Origin: G963677485 sp964519405 | GTDB taxonomy: Bacteria; Armatimonadota; HRBIN16 | DNA length: 64,000 nucleotides | Assembly: GCA_964519405.1 (NCBI GenBank) | Contig: CAZFLA010000005.1 | Coordinates: 8,755-72,754, forward strand | Reading direction: 5' to 3' | Shown here: one piece after another, positions 8,511 through 17,206 of the stretch | Layout: the number at the start of each line of letters is the position of its first letter | How positions within the stretch are numbered: position 1 is the first letter of the stretch | The notes under the pieces: model-generated | The model's input: only the letters and a program-made list of their open reading frames with translations | What the model was told of the DNA's origin: nothing | Databases searched by the model: none | Translations under genes and position numbers: made by a program

Positions 8511-10265
8511 CTAAATAGTCTCTGGGGTGCCTTTGCGCAGCTGTATTGTGTTGCGTTTCATCGTAACTTCGCTCTTGGGGGTATTAGCTAGTTCGATGGC
8601 TGCGGTAACGCCTTGACGAAGGTCTTGCATCTGGTTGTCGACTATCGTCAGTGATTGACATTGCGCGGCCCGGATCAACGCCGCTTTGCGAACGGTTGGT
8701 TTCGATGTCTCCGTTTTGATGATGTTCTTGCGAATAGTGACATGCGAACACGCCTGCAGCGATATGGCGCAGCCAGGGTAATCGGTAAAGGTGTTGCCCT
8801 CTATCAAAACATCCGTTACATAAGGCGTAGGTGTTGGTGCGTAAGCAGAGTTAATGGAGCCAATGATGATGGTGCCGCTCTGCGGGCTTGCGTTATAAAA
8901 ACGCCCCTTACCGGTTCCGATGAAGGTGTTGTTGCGAATGACAAGATGGCTGGGTATCGGTCCCTCTGGCCACCCTGGGTCGTTGTGGATCGTCATGGCA
9001 GAGCCATTGGTATTATCAATGCGGTTGTTTTCAATTCTGCCATTGCGCCCCTTTAGGTTTGCTGCGAAGCGACGGTGGCCTTTCATGCTGCAGCCGGTAA
9101 TCACGAAGCCGTCTCCGCTGGCAGACAGGTTGAAGAGGGTGTCGGCACTCTGATGGCTGTCTCCGCAGACGACGCCCTCAATAGGCTTGCTCAGCGTGAT
9201 GGTGAGCTGTCCCGGTTGCTGGTCGAGGTTTGTCACCTGAGCCTGTCCATGAACGGCACCTTGTTTGCCATTGAACAGCTGAACGGTGTCGCCCACCTTC
9301 ATGTTGCTCCAACCCATCTTGAAGGTAAGTTGATTTGGCGAAGGCTGCCCCGAAACCACATATGCAGGGCAGTAGATATTTACGGCATCATCAGCCATGC
9401 CCTCAAAGTGACAGTTGCGTATGAGCGGGCCAATCCTGTTGCTCTGGCAGTGGATACCGTCCGAGCATGTTGTTAATAACCGGTTGGTGCCTGGTCGGAT
9501 TTTGACGTTCAGATTTTCAATAACTGTCTGATCTTTAGCACCCACTATGCCCACATTCAAACTGCTGTAGCTGTATATGGTGATGTTTTTGAACACTACT
9601 TTACTGCTGTCAATAGCGTGAAGCACGCTAAGCCCCAACCGGGCGAGCATCACGTAGAGATCGCCCTTCTGCACGTTGTCCAGCACCCAGTGCTGCTCTG
9701 GTGTTGTGGTGAGCTGCCATTCGCGTCCACCAAGATGGGTGTATTGAATAACCGGGTAGTAATCGCCTGTGATGCTCTTGGGTGTGCGTGTTTTGGGGTC
9801 GAAGAACAATCCCCAATTTTGATATGGCGGTTTGGCTTCGGCATACCAGGGCTGATTGAAATCGGGGTAGCCTTCATCCAGCAGCAGGCACATATAACCC
9901 TCTTTGGAATTAACCTGTGTTACCTTGCCTTGGCTGAAGGGAAGAGGGTCACAGTCAAAGATAATGTCCTTTACGGTTATGTTCTGACTGTTTTGAACGA
10001 GTATGCCCCAATCGCGGGGATCAGTGAATATGAGCTCTGTTTTACCTGCCACGCCTTGAAGCGTGACGTTGCTCATGTCGTTTAGCATTAATGTATTTTG
10101 ATGCTTTGAGCTGGGCTCGCTCTTTAGCAAATAACGGCCGCTAGGTATCTGAATCACACATGGAGTTTTGAGCTGTTTGACTTTTTCTGCGGCTGTGCGT
10201 AAGGCAGGCCCGCAGTCTTCGTTGACTTTAGCTCCGAAGTTAGCGATGTTAAGTATCTGTGCCAT
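8511..10265 (-). CDS. Right-handed beta-helix protein, GH110/pectate-lyase-like
   Basis: A 584-aa protein with the repetitive 'NxxIxxNxI' pattern of a right-handed parallel beta-helix ('VTLQGVAG', 'VLIEGNTFTDYPG', 'VTIRKNIIKTE'). It begins 'NIANFGAKVNEDCGPALRTA', the usual start of pectate-lyase-superfamily glycosidases. 'CSDGIHCQS' followed by 'FEGMADDAVNIYC' resembles the acidic active-site region of GH110 alpha-1,3-galactosidases, so a galactoside hydrolase is a good guess, though GH28- or lyase-type activity is possible. There is no signal peptide. ATG 10265 is preceded by AAAGGGGGTTATC, which gives a strong ribosome site. It lies after a separate regulatory region with an inverted repeat. 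Confidence 0.75.
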   Translation of the reverse strand: MAQILNIANFGAKVNEDCGPALRTAAEKVKQLKTPCVIQIPSGRYLLKSEPSSKHQNTLMLNDMSNVTLQGVAGKTELIFTDPRDWGILVQNSQNITVKDIIFDCDPLPFSQGKVTQVNSKEGYMCLLLDEGYPDFNQPWYAEAKPPYQNWGLFFDPKTRTPKSITGDYYPVIQYTHLGGREWQLTTTPEQHWVLDNVQKGDLYVMLARLGLSVLHAIDSSKVVFKNITIYSYSSLNVGIVGAKDQTVIENLNVKIRPGTNRLLTTCSDGIHCQSNRIGPLIRNCHFEGMADDAVNIYCPAYVVSGQPSPNQLTFKMGWSNMKVGDTVQLFNGKQGAVHGQAQVTNLDQQPGQLTITLSKPIEGVVCGDSHQSADTLFNLSASGDGFVITGCSMKGHRRFAANLKGRNGRIENNRIDNTNGSAMTIHNDPGWPEGPIPSHLVIRNNTFIGTGKGRFYNASPQSGTIIIGSINSAYAPTPTPYVTDVLIEGNTFTDYPGCAISLQACSHVTIRKNIIKTETSKPTVRKAALIRAAQCQSLTIVDNQMQDLRQGVTAAIELANTPKSEVTMKRNTIQLRKGTPETI

Positions 10266-10267
10266 GA

Positions 10268-10320
10268 TAACCCCCTTTGGCGGATTGTTAGTGGCATTAT
10301 AACAACCTCAAAGGGGGTTA
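10268..10320 (-). promoter_or_regulatory. Promoter and 12-bp inverted repeat of the beta-helix gene
   Basis: TAACCCCCTTTG (10268-10279) and CAAAGGGGGTTA (10309-10320) are perfect inverted repeats separated by 29 bp. On the minus strand a consensus TATAAT lies between the arms, and the arm nearer the gene contains its Shine-Dalgarno sequence. A repressor bound across both arms would cover the promoter; alternatively the arms could pair in a longer transcript and hide the ribosome site. No clear -35 box. Confidence 0.5.
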
Positions 10321-10403
10321 GGCGATAAAGGCATGACCGAATGCTGCGTGAAAGAGATTCGGCATATGCTTGTAGATACCACATGCATGCAGATAGCTGC
10401 AGA

Positions 10404-10811
10404 CTATTCGCACCACATGCGAACTCCGTCACCACCATCGCTGACGTTGATGGTCATTTCGCTAATGCCTTCAATGAGCTCTTCGATGTTATCGGGATTG
10501 ATGTTGCTGAAGTCAAAATCGATGTGGTTCTCACCCATCTTCTTCATCACTTCAGGCGGAATCAAAGCACCGAGTTTCACACCCGCCCGAATGAGCTTAA
10601 GTGGGATGCGCATCTCCACAACCACATTACTGTGTTCTACCACGTTGATGTTTAACCACTGCGCCTTCACTTTCACCGATGACGATGAAGCGGTCTGCGG
10701 TTCTTCAGGTTTTGCGTTGTCCACTGCGTCGAAAAGATCGCGGGCTTGATCGAAAGTAATTTTGCCCTCGGCGAGAAGGTCGAGGATCTTGCTGTGCTGC
10801 TCGTTCTTCAT
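10404..10811 (-). CDS. SHOCT-like domain protein (YvlB N-terminal type)
   Basis: A 135-aa protein starting 'KILDLLAEGKITFDQARDLF', the short helical SHOCT-like module found at the N-terminus of YvlB/DUF4097-type proteins, followed by a beta-rich part ('VKVKAQWLNINVVEHSNVVV') and an acidic end. ATG 10811 has GGAGG nine bases upstream. It is the last gene of a three-gene minus-strand operon with a small membrane protein and a DUF2089 regulator; this combination is common in Firmicutes-like and Armatimonadota genomes and is thought to be envelope-related. The role here is not known. Confidence 0.75.
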   Translation of the reverse strand: MKNEQHSKILDLLAEGKITFDQARDLFDAVDNAKPEEPQTASSSSVKVKAQWLNINVVEHSNVVVEMRIPLKLIRAGVKLGALIPPEVMKKMGENHIDFDFSNINPDNIEELIEGISEMTINVSDGGDGVRMWCE

Positions 10812-10836
10812 TTTCTACCTCCTGGATAGAAACATA

Positions 10837-11112
10837 CTAATAAAGTGAGACGGTGTAGTTATGACCGTGTTGCGCGATATGTATGTGCGTTCCCCGCAGC
10901 TGCGCAGGCAGGCTGAATGTGCGCCATGCGCTTTCAATACCGCGTATCAGCTTTTCATGCTGGCTTTTGATGCCAATGATGCAGCCGATCACCATGGAAA
11001 ACAGCAGGTGTATCGGCAGCAGAATCGGCCACAGCAGTAATAGCGGCAACGGCAGATACAACCTGAGTTTTGGGTTCTTCACGTTGATGATCAGCAACAC
11101 AGGTGGAATCAT
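10837..11112 (-). CDS. Small membrane protein of the DUF2089 operon
   Basis: A 91-aa protein with two hydrophobic segments near its start (Leu/Pro-rich, about residues 15-50), then a short basic cytoplasmic-type tail. Its ATG overlaps the stop of the DUF2089 gene in an ATGA, so it is translationally coupled. I do not recognise a family beyond small envelope proteins that accompany DUF2089/SHOCT genes. It probably anchors or senses at the membrane; inference only. Confidence 0.65.
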   Translation of the reverse strand: MIPPVLLIINVKNPKLRLYLPLPLLLLWPILLPIHLLFSMVIGCIIGIKSQHEKLIRGIESAWRTFSLPAQLRGTHIHIAQHGHNYTVSLY

Positions 11113-11480
11113 TGCTTTATCCTTCTGATGGCTTCGTCAGCATCGATATCGCCGCGGCTTAAGGCGTCCAGCACGGAATCACTGTCGGCTTTGGCAACAG
11201 GGATGTTCACCTGCGGTGCCAATGCAGCCAGTTGGGTACCGATAGCATTCAACCGGTTCTTGACAGTGGGGTAGCTGATGCCGAACATGCGTTCCATCTC
11301 TTTGATGTTGCCATGGCATCGCACAAATGCTGCGACAAACACCTGATCGGATTCAACGAGTGCCGCAAGCGGCGGCAGCTCCCATGTGCCGTCAATACTC
11401 ATGGCGTCATCAACAAGCTCGATTTTTCTAATGCGGATGTTTCGTTGGCCGATGATTTTCAAGAGTGAGTTCCATTCCAT
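11109..11480 (-). CDS. DUF2089 family transcriptional regulator
   Basis: A 123-aa DUF2089-type protein. The region 'LVESDQVFVAAFVRCHGN' followed by 'KEMERMFGISYPTVKNRLN' is the helix-turn-helix characteristic of this family, and 'VLDALSRGDIDADEAIRRI' at the C-terminus is a SHOCT-like helical pair matching the one in the third gene of the operon. The start has an almost ideal AAGGAGGTG site. It heads the three-gene operon and probably regulates it, facing an unusually AT-rich intergenic region. Confidence 0.85.
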   Translation of the reverse strand: MEWNSLLKIIGQRNIRIRKIELVDDAMSIDGTWELPPLAALVESDQVFVAAFVRCHGNIKEMERMFGISYPTVKNRLNAIGTQLAALAPQVNIPVAKADSDSVLDALSRGDIDADEAIRRIKQ

Positions 11481-11746
11481 GTATAGGCACCTCCTTATGT
11501 TTAGATATTACCACATGTATTAAAATAATCAATATAAAAACATAAAATAATTAATATATTTAAATATATACATGAATATAATGAATATATCGGTCGGCTA
11601 GGTGCGGAATATAAAGATAAAGCAGTGTTCTCAAGAGTGTTGAATCTACAGCCGATTCCGCACATTTTGCTATACTCATGGCTTGTTTTGTTATATATTG
11701 TTATTGAGATTGAATACGATATGCATAGACATGAGGACATGAAGCA
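11481..11746. promoter_or_regulatory. AT-rich divergent intergenic region with inverted repeat
   Basis: This 266-bp stretch separates the DUF2089 operon (-) from the GntR-type regulator (+). Positions 11515-11600 are extremely AT-rich. GTGCGGAAT at 11602-11610 is repeated inverted as ATTCCGCAC at 11655-11663, and each copy has a TCGGCT hexamer next to it, although on different sides. It is a candidate operator region for one or both regulators. No gene is seen. Confidence 0.45.
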
Positions 11747-12862
11747 TTGAACGAAACTGCTCCACCAGCTTGTCAGCGCGTTGCACGTCGCATTATTTTG
11801 GATTTTATAAAGTGCAGCGCCCTTCAAAATGGAGAACGTCTTCCGGCGGTAGCATACCTCTCAAGATATTACGAGTCGTCATCTGTCACGATCAGCGCTG
11901 CACTCGATATACTCCGCAGTGAGGGATGGATTGACATACAGTCGGGTAAAGGCTGCTACATAAAGCGCAGCTATTTGCAGTCTGTTGTCGGAAGAGACCG
12001 CCGCCTGGGTATGGTATTGCCTAGTGCTGATAAGGAACTAGCTCTGCGTTTGTTTCAAGGGGTATCATCAGCGGTACAAAATAATGGGTGGAGTTTGATG
12101 CTGACCGAATCGCAGATGAGTTATGAACTTGAGCGCTCAGAGGTCATGCGGTTGTTCAGCGAGGGGTGCGAAGCGCTTGTGTTATATGCGGTTTCACGCA
12201 CCATGGAACAAGCGGCGAATGATTACCTAACATGCGAGTGTGCGGATAAAGCCATCGTGTTGGTTGACAATGCCTGCGTGCAGCAGAAACGGCCGCAAGT
12301 CATTTTTGATAACTTCTTGTTGGCATACGATATGGTGATGACTCTCATTCGCAACGGCAGAAAGCGCATTGGTTACCTGGTGCACACCGGGATGCGTTCC
12401 GAACACATCAATCCTGTGGTATGCCAAAGATTGGCTGGAGCAGAGGCAGCTTTTTTCCAATCGCAGGCCACGCATGGCTCTCTACGAGTGGATTATGTTA
12501 ACTATTCGGCGACAACTGGTTCTGATTGTATAGACGAATATCTATTGCGATGGAAAGAAGACCCCGATCACCTAGATGCCATTATCATGCTGAACGATCA
12601 ACCTGCGATGAACTTAATTTCTGCGGCATTGAAACACGGTATTCGAGTGCCTGGCCAGCTTATGGTGTTGGGGCACGATGACCTAACGGCTGCCCGTCAG
12701 TTCTCTCCATCTTTTGGTACCAGTAAACCCGATTTCATCATGATGGGTGAGATGGCGGCGCGATACGCCATGGAACGTGCTTCGGGGTTAACAAGCCATC
12801 CCGCAACTATACTACTGCCAGTTGGTGTTGTCAGCAGGGGGAGCACATTAAGTGTGGCATAA
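11747..12862 (+). CDS. GntR-type regulator with LacI/PBP-like sensor domain
   Basis: A 371-aa transcription factor. Residues 1-70 form a GntR winged helix ('GERLPAVAYLSRYYESSS', 'ILRSEGWIDIQSGKGCYI'). Residues 80-371 resemble the periplasmic-binding-protein-like sensor of LacI and AraR proteins ('RLGMVLPSAD', 'GRKRIGYLVHTG', 'MVLGHDDLTAA'). AraR-like architecture suggests a sugar-responsive repressor. Start is TTG 11747 with GAGGA nine bases upstream. The last 11 bases overlap a second regulator of the same build, so the pair arose by duplication and is co-transcribed. Its targets are unknown; glycosidase genes in the window are natural candidates. Confidence 0.85.
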   Translation: MNETAPPACQRVARRIILDFIKCSALQNGERLPAVAYLSRYYESSSVTISAALDILRSEGWIDIQSGKGCYIKRSYLQSVVGRDRRLGMVLPSADKELALRLFQGVSSAVQNNGWSLMLTESQMSYELERSEVMRLFSEGCEALVLYAVSRTMEQAANDYLTCECADKAIVLVDNACVQQKRPQVIFDNFLLAYDMVMTLIRNGRKRIGYLVHTGMRSEHINPVVCQRLAGAEAAFFQSQATHGSLRVDYVNYSATTGSDCIDEYLLRWKEDPDHLDAIIMLNDQPAMNLISAALKHGIRVPGQLMVLGHDDLTAARQFSPSFGTSKPDFIMMGEMAARYAMERASGLTSHPATILLPVGVVSRGSTLSVA

Positions 12863-13925
12863 ACAAGATCGCCTTGCGGCGGCTATTTGGGTTAAGTATA
12901 TCGTTAAATCGGACGATAACGCGTGTGAGTATCTTCCGCGTTTATCCCATATGCAGCAAGAGTTTGGTTGTTCGCGTGCGATGCTGATGCAATCGTTGGC
13001 TGAACTGAGTTCGCGACAGTTTATTACGAATGGGGAAGGAAGCAAATGGACGATCATCCAACGCTCCGCGCCATTTGCTCAAGCTCCATTGCTTGGGCTG
13101 CTAATTCCTACGTTTGATAATGACGTGGTTAAGCACATCTATGAAGGAGTTCAAGCAGCCGCCGATCACTGTGCTGCCACTGTAATCCCTATGCAGCATA
13201 ATCAAAGCATAAAAGCGGAACAAGCATGCCTGCAGCATGTAATTAACGCAGGCTGTCAATCGGTAGTGATTTGCCCTGCTCATCGAGCGCTGAAGGATAT
13301 TGACCGCGACTACTTGAATAAAGAACAATACCCTGTTCCTTTGGTGCTGCTGCAAAACGGATTAAGCTATCATGATTACCCCACAGTTGGTATTGATGAT
13401 TATCAGCTAGGTTATGATGTGACGAGGAAACTGATTAGTATCGGTCATACCCGGATATCTTGTATGGTCTGCAAGCCTGCTGCTGATGTTGCGGTAAACG
13501 GCGCGGTGATAGCCCGATACCGAGGATATCTAAATGCGATGATAGCTGCCCATCTGCATATAGATGATGACCAAATGATGGTGGTTGACCCTCGTTCATT
13601 TGAAGGTTTTTTTAGACCATTAACCGAATACCTAATACGATGGAATGAGATGAGCGACAAACCGACGGCGTTGATCTGTTTTGACGATCAATGCGCTGAG
13701 CATGTTTACCGGGTTGCCTCTGAACAAGGGATAGATATAGAGGGCAAACTGGCGTTAGCTGGGTTTGATAATATCGCTGGGCTGCAAGATTTACCATTGG
13801 TGCTTAGCACCAATAATGACTTCTTTTCTATGGGCCGCATCGCATGCCGTTTAGCACTTCACGGTGTTCGACATGGTCACTATGTTGTACCTGCCAATGT
13901 CATCGTGCGTAATCGCCGTATGTAG
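12852..13925 (+). CDS. Second GntR-type regulator with LacI/PBP-like sensor domain
   Basis: A 357-aa paralogue of the preceding regulator. The N-terminal winged helix is more diverged ('LSHMQQEFGCSRAMLMQSL', 'RQFITNGEGSKWTII'), while the sensor domain is clear: 'LLGLLIPTFDNDV', 'YEGVQAAADHC', 'RKLISIGHTRISCM' and 'LALAGFDNIAG' match LacI-family positions. GTG 12852 lies within the end of the previous gene (11-bp overlap), pointing to coupled translation. The tandem may work as a heterodimer or sense two related sugars; that is inference. Confidence 0.8.
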   Translation: MWHKQDRLAAAIWVKYIVKSDDNACEYLPRLSHMQQEFGCSRAMLMQSLAELSSRQFITNGEGSKWTIIQRSAPFAQAPLLGLLIPTFDNDVVKHIYEGVQAAADHCAATVIPMQHNQSIKAEQACLQHVINAGCQSVVICPAHRALKDIDRDYLNKEQYPVPLVLLQNGLSYHDYPTVGIDDYQLGYDVTRKLISIGHTRISCMVCKPAADVAVNGAVIARYRGYLNAMIAAHLHIDDDQMMVVDPRSFEGFFRPLTEYLIRWNEMSDKPTALICFDDQCAEHVYRVASEQGIDIEGKLALAGFDNIAGLQDLPLVLSTNNDFFSMGRIACRLALHGVRHGHYVVPANVIVRNRRM

Positions 13926-14047
13926 CACCAATACCGCTCAGTCGATGGCATTATCCGTATCTGCTGTGTTAATTCGTCTGCGTCATTTCTGTGCTGATCG
14001 TGCAGCATGATGATCGACTGGAATTGAGTATTGATTGGGAGGGTATT

Positions 14048-16081
14048 GTGGCTAATATTACATTGTTTGTTGACGAAAGCGGCGATTTTACGGAAAAGGA
14101 GGAATGGCTTGTCAGTGGGGTCGCAATCCCATATCGTTACGGTACGAACAACAAGAAGTTGATAGAAAGCACCATGAAGGGCTTTCCGAAAACTGTTGGA
14201 CTCATCGATCGAGCCGATTTCCATATGACTGAACTGCGTCAGCGATATCAACAGACTGGCCTCCCGCGTGAACAGAGCCCCGAACAGATTGCTGAAGCCT
14301 TATTTTACCGGTTCTCAAAGTTTAAACCCCGTTATATTACTGCCGTTGGCCGTGCTGGTTCCCTTAACGCCCGTGAAGAGACATATCGGCTGTTGCTGCA
14401 AGATATTTTGTGGTTAACACAGTCTAGGTTGTATCGTGATACCGATGTTGAGACTATCGATGTGGTGGTATCTAGCAGAACAACCAATGGTACCTTGTCA
14501 ACTGATGAAGAAGATATCGAACGGGATGTATTGCGTCCGCTGCAAGATGCTGTAAGACACGGACTGTTGTCAATAGGTATGTACGATCTGCTTCATCATA
14601 ATCGGATCCACGTTCATATCGTACAAGCCAACGAGTGTTGGGGCACTGTCGTAGCGGATTTTGTGGCAAACATCGTGCACAATCGGCAGCACGAAACATG
14701 CGGTCGGCTTGTGACACTGTTCGATATCGAGCTGTTTGATTCGCTAAATAAGCTTGAGGAACGCCGAGCACTCGTCGCGGAAGCCGATTCGGACTTCAGC
14801 TCAGCGCTCTATCTATGGTCACTAGTAGAATCGAGCCATCACAGCAGTGAAGCGAAAGTGCAGGCCGCATTCACTAGGCTTACTCAGCAGATCGCCAGCA
14901 GCCGTCATGCTCTGGCGCCCTTATACATCGTAGATGGGCTTATCGAGCGCCTGCATCGCTGCCGTCTGCCCAATGGCGATTCCGGACGGCTGGCTGCATT
15001 ACGCTCGTTATGCCGCAGCCTTGAGGACTACTACCAACACAGCGAGACATCGGTTCGAAGCATGGCTTTGGCGCTATACCGGCTGAGAGCCTATATGACG
15101 CTTCTGTGCGCGCGGCTAGGGCAGAGCAGTCTTGGCGAGCAACTGCAGTTGGGTCAACCTGAAGTCGAAGCCATAGTGATGTCGGAGCCATCCACCCTCG
15201 AATTACTGTTTACGAACATCAGCGGACAAATTGAGCTAAAACTGACCATGCTGCAATACCAAGAGGCGTTGAATTGCGCCCAACGGGCCGTAACGATGGC
15301 GAAGCGCCTTCAGGAGCATTGGGACCTGTGGCTGCAGGAGATGGATAGCTGTTCGCAGGCGTCTGGCTACACAGCCGAAAGCACCACCGTCGTTCGGGCG
15401 CTAGGCCAGCTGCATAGGGTGATGACATATGCATATACCCCGAATGACGTGGAGCCGCTGCTAAACATCGCTAAAACACTGAGCACGCCCAAAGTCATTC
15501 GTGACCGCGACCGTCATGTTCTGGTGCACTGCATGCTTAAGGCGGGACAGCCAACCGAGGCGCTGCGGCTGCAGGTGATACAGATGACCACTGGCTCTCA
15601 TACAATATGGGATGTCTACTGGTTGCTGCGCGCGATTAATGATGTGGCACTGTCTGATGCAGAGAATCGGCCTTCCGCGGAGCTTATTGCTGAGCATGTG
15701 CAGACCGCCATGCATCAGGTTGACCATGATGGCACTGTGATGTCGCTGATATGCCGCGAGAGCTGGTTGTTTGGTCAGTTGTATCCAGAATGCGGTCTGA
15801 GGGTGGGTGAGGCGCTTAGCCAAGGCCAGGCGATGGCACGCGGTGAAGGGCACAGTGCAGAACGCCTGCTGAGGTTGGTGAGTTTTGATGTCTTCCAGCA
15901 GTGGCTTAAGGAGCAGCAGACGCCGCTGCCGCAGTATCTGCTGCATATCGACGACTACCCACCAGAGGCACGCCAGAGCGCTGTCATCTATATGTCCGCG
16001 ATCCAAAAGTGCATTGATAAAATGGATAATGACACTCCATATGCGCGGCTGCACATGTTTCGGCGATGGCTGCCGTGGTAG
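14048..16081 (+). CDS. DUF3800 protein with long helical-repeat C-terminus
   Basis: A 677-aa protein. Residues 1-210 are a DUF3800 domain: 'LFVDESGDF' at the start (acidic residues at about 9-13), 'DFHMTELR' at about 58-64, and 'VVADFVAN' at about 201-208 are the three conserved acidic blocks of this putative nuclease-like fold. DUF3800 proteins occur in several anti-phage loci. The remaining ~450 residues are alpha-helical with TPR-like pairs ('YQEALNCAQRAVTMAKR', 'AGQPTEALRLQ'). GTG 14048 has GGGAGG five bases upstream; the frame is open earlier but without a ribosome site. An MscS-type channel starts 21 bp downstream and is probably co-transcribed. Function not known. Confidence 0.75.
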   Translation: MANITLFVDESGDFTEKEEWLVSGVAIPYRYGTNNKKLIESTMKGFPKTVGLIDRADFHMTELRQRYQQTGLPREQSPEQIAEALFYRFSKFKPRYITAVGRAGSLNAREETYRLLLQDILWLTQSRLYRDTDVETIDVVVSSRTTNGTLSTDEEDIERDVLRPLQDAVRHGLLSIGMYDLLHHNRIHVHIVQANECWGTVVADFVANIVHNRQHETCGRLVTLFDIELFDSLNKLEERRALVAEADSDFSSALYLWSLVESSHHSSEAKVQAAFTRLTQQIASSRHALAPLYIVDGLIERLHRCRLPNGDSGRLAALRSLCRSLEDYYQHSETSVRSMALALYRLRAYMTLLCARLGQSSLGEQLQLGQPEVEAIVMSEPSTLELLFTNISGQIELKLTMLQYQEALNCAQRAVTMAKRLQEHWDLWLQEMDSCSQASGYTAESTTVVRALGQLHRVMTYAYTPNDVEPLLNIAKTLSTPKVIRDRDRHVLVHCMLKAGQPTEALRLQVIQMTTGSHTIWDVYWLLRAINDVALSDAENRPSAELIAEHVQTAMHQVDHDGTVMSLICRESWLFGQLYPECGLRVGEALSQGQAMARGEGHSAERLLRLVSFDVFQQWLKEQQTPLPQYLLHIDDYPPEARQSAVIYMSAIQKCIDKMDNDTPYARLHMFRRWLPW

Positions 16082-16102
16082 AAGGAATTTTGCGAGGTTT
16101 GC

Positions 16103-16902
16103 ATGTTTAATTTTAACCACTACTTAAGTTCCGGACGTATTGAGGCACTCGTCGATTNNNNNNNNNNTCCGCGGTTCGGCTGTTCTGGGTGCTGTTCAAC
16201 TATGCAGTGATGCGTTGGGTGTTCTTAAGGGTTATCAAAGTCTTTTCCGACAGAGTGACCAACAGTGCTATAGCTGAGGATCGGCGTGCTCGAGTGAAGA
16301 CGCTGAGTAAACTGATCGCCAACGTGGTGAACTACTTGATCATCGCCTTGATGCTGCTAACGGCTCTAAAGAGCATCGGCGTCGACATCGCGCCGCTGCT
16401 GGCTACTGCAGGAGTGGCAGGCTTAGCAATAGGCTTTGGCGCACAGAAGTTGGTGAAAGATAGCATCGGCGGGTTCTTTCTGCTGGCTGAAGACCAGTAT
16501 AACGTGGGCGACATTGTCAGCATCGGTGCACAGACGGGGCGCGTTATCCAGCTCGGGATGAGAACCACCGTGCTTAAAGATAATGACGGCAGGATTATCT
16601 TCATACCCAATGGCGACGTCAGCGTGGTGGTCAACCATTCGCGGTTAGATGGTGTGCGCAGCAAAGTCAGCGTGAAGTGCAAACCGTCGGTTGATCCGCA
16701 ATCGGTGATATCGCTGATGTCGGGTCACGCCACCGATTTGGGGTATATCAACATAAACTGCGGCGTCAGCGCCTTTGATTCTACGGGGATAACCATTGAA
16801 GTGAACGGCATGGTACCGCCGCATCAGGTTGATCAGAAGGAACGCGAGCTGCGCGAAGCGCTGTGGCTGAACATGAAAGACCAAGCCGACATGTTGGCCT
16901 AG
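16103..16902 (+). CDS. MscS family mechanosensitive ion channel, spans assembly gap
   Basis: A small-conductance mechanosensitive channel. The start (ATG 16103, GAGG five bases upstream) gives 'MFNFNHYLSSGRIEALVD' before a 10-N gap at 16158-16167; the frame resumes after it. The body has the MscS pore helix 'AGVAGLAIGFGAQKLVKD', the beta domain 'QYNVGDIVSIGAQTGRV' with 'TVLKDNDGRIIFIPNGD', and the C-terminal alpha/beta domain. True length across the gap is unknown, so the coordinates are nominal. It follows the DUF3800 gene by 21 bp. MscS channels normally release osmolytes under membrane tension; coupling to a DUF3800 protein is unusual. Confidence 0.85.
16158..16167. other. Scaffold gap (10 N)
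   Basis: Ten N bases inside the MscS gene. The codon phase before and after is not the same at the nominal length, so the real gap is a different size. Confidence 0.98.
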
Positions 16903-16908
16903 GTAATA

Positions 16909-17190
16909 GGGCACGGCACGGTTTGGATACGGCGCGGTTGGGGCACGGCGCGCCATGCCCTTATTACGGGCACCCGCGTCGCCGTGATATGGTGATACGG
17001 GATTAACGGGGCATGACCGATGAATGGTGATACGGTTGTTGGGGCATCGCGTGCGGTGCCCACAGGTGCGATCCTCAGATCATGGTCGTATATGATTTAT
17101 ACCGGCATTGATAGGTCACGGCACGCCATGACCCTACGTATTTGTTTCCAAACCCGAATTAATGGGTCACGGCACGGCAACGCCGTGACC
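16909..17190. repeat. Cluster of related short palindromes
   Basis: The region between MscS and secA (convergent) holds at least four variants of one palindrome: 16941-16960 (GGGCACGGCG...), 17042-17061, 17114-17133 and 17165-17190, plus a half-copy at 16909. Each has arms of the form GGGCA or GGTCA with a CGGC core. The last (GGTCACGGC/GCCGTGACC, 9-bp perfect stem) lies just past the secA stop and may serve as its terminator. The motif GGTGATACGG also occurs twice (16991, 17026). No gene is seen here. Confidence 0.65.
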
Positions 17191-17206
17191 TAACTAGATC
17201 AATCTG

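Noticed and set aside
8309..8518. 69-codon frame across repeat copy A, with the same frame open in copy B
   Set aside because: Most differences between the copies change the amino acid and the stems explain the conservation better.
15461..16120. 219-codon minus-strand frame inside the DUF3800 gene
   Set aside because: Shadow of the + strand gene with no ribosome site or family.
16909..17190. CRISPR array
   Set aside because: Units are palindromic, diverged and irregularly spaced, with no uniform spacers.
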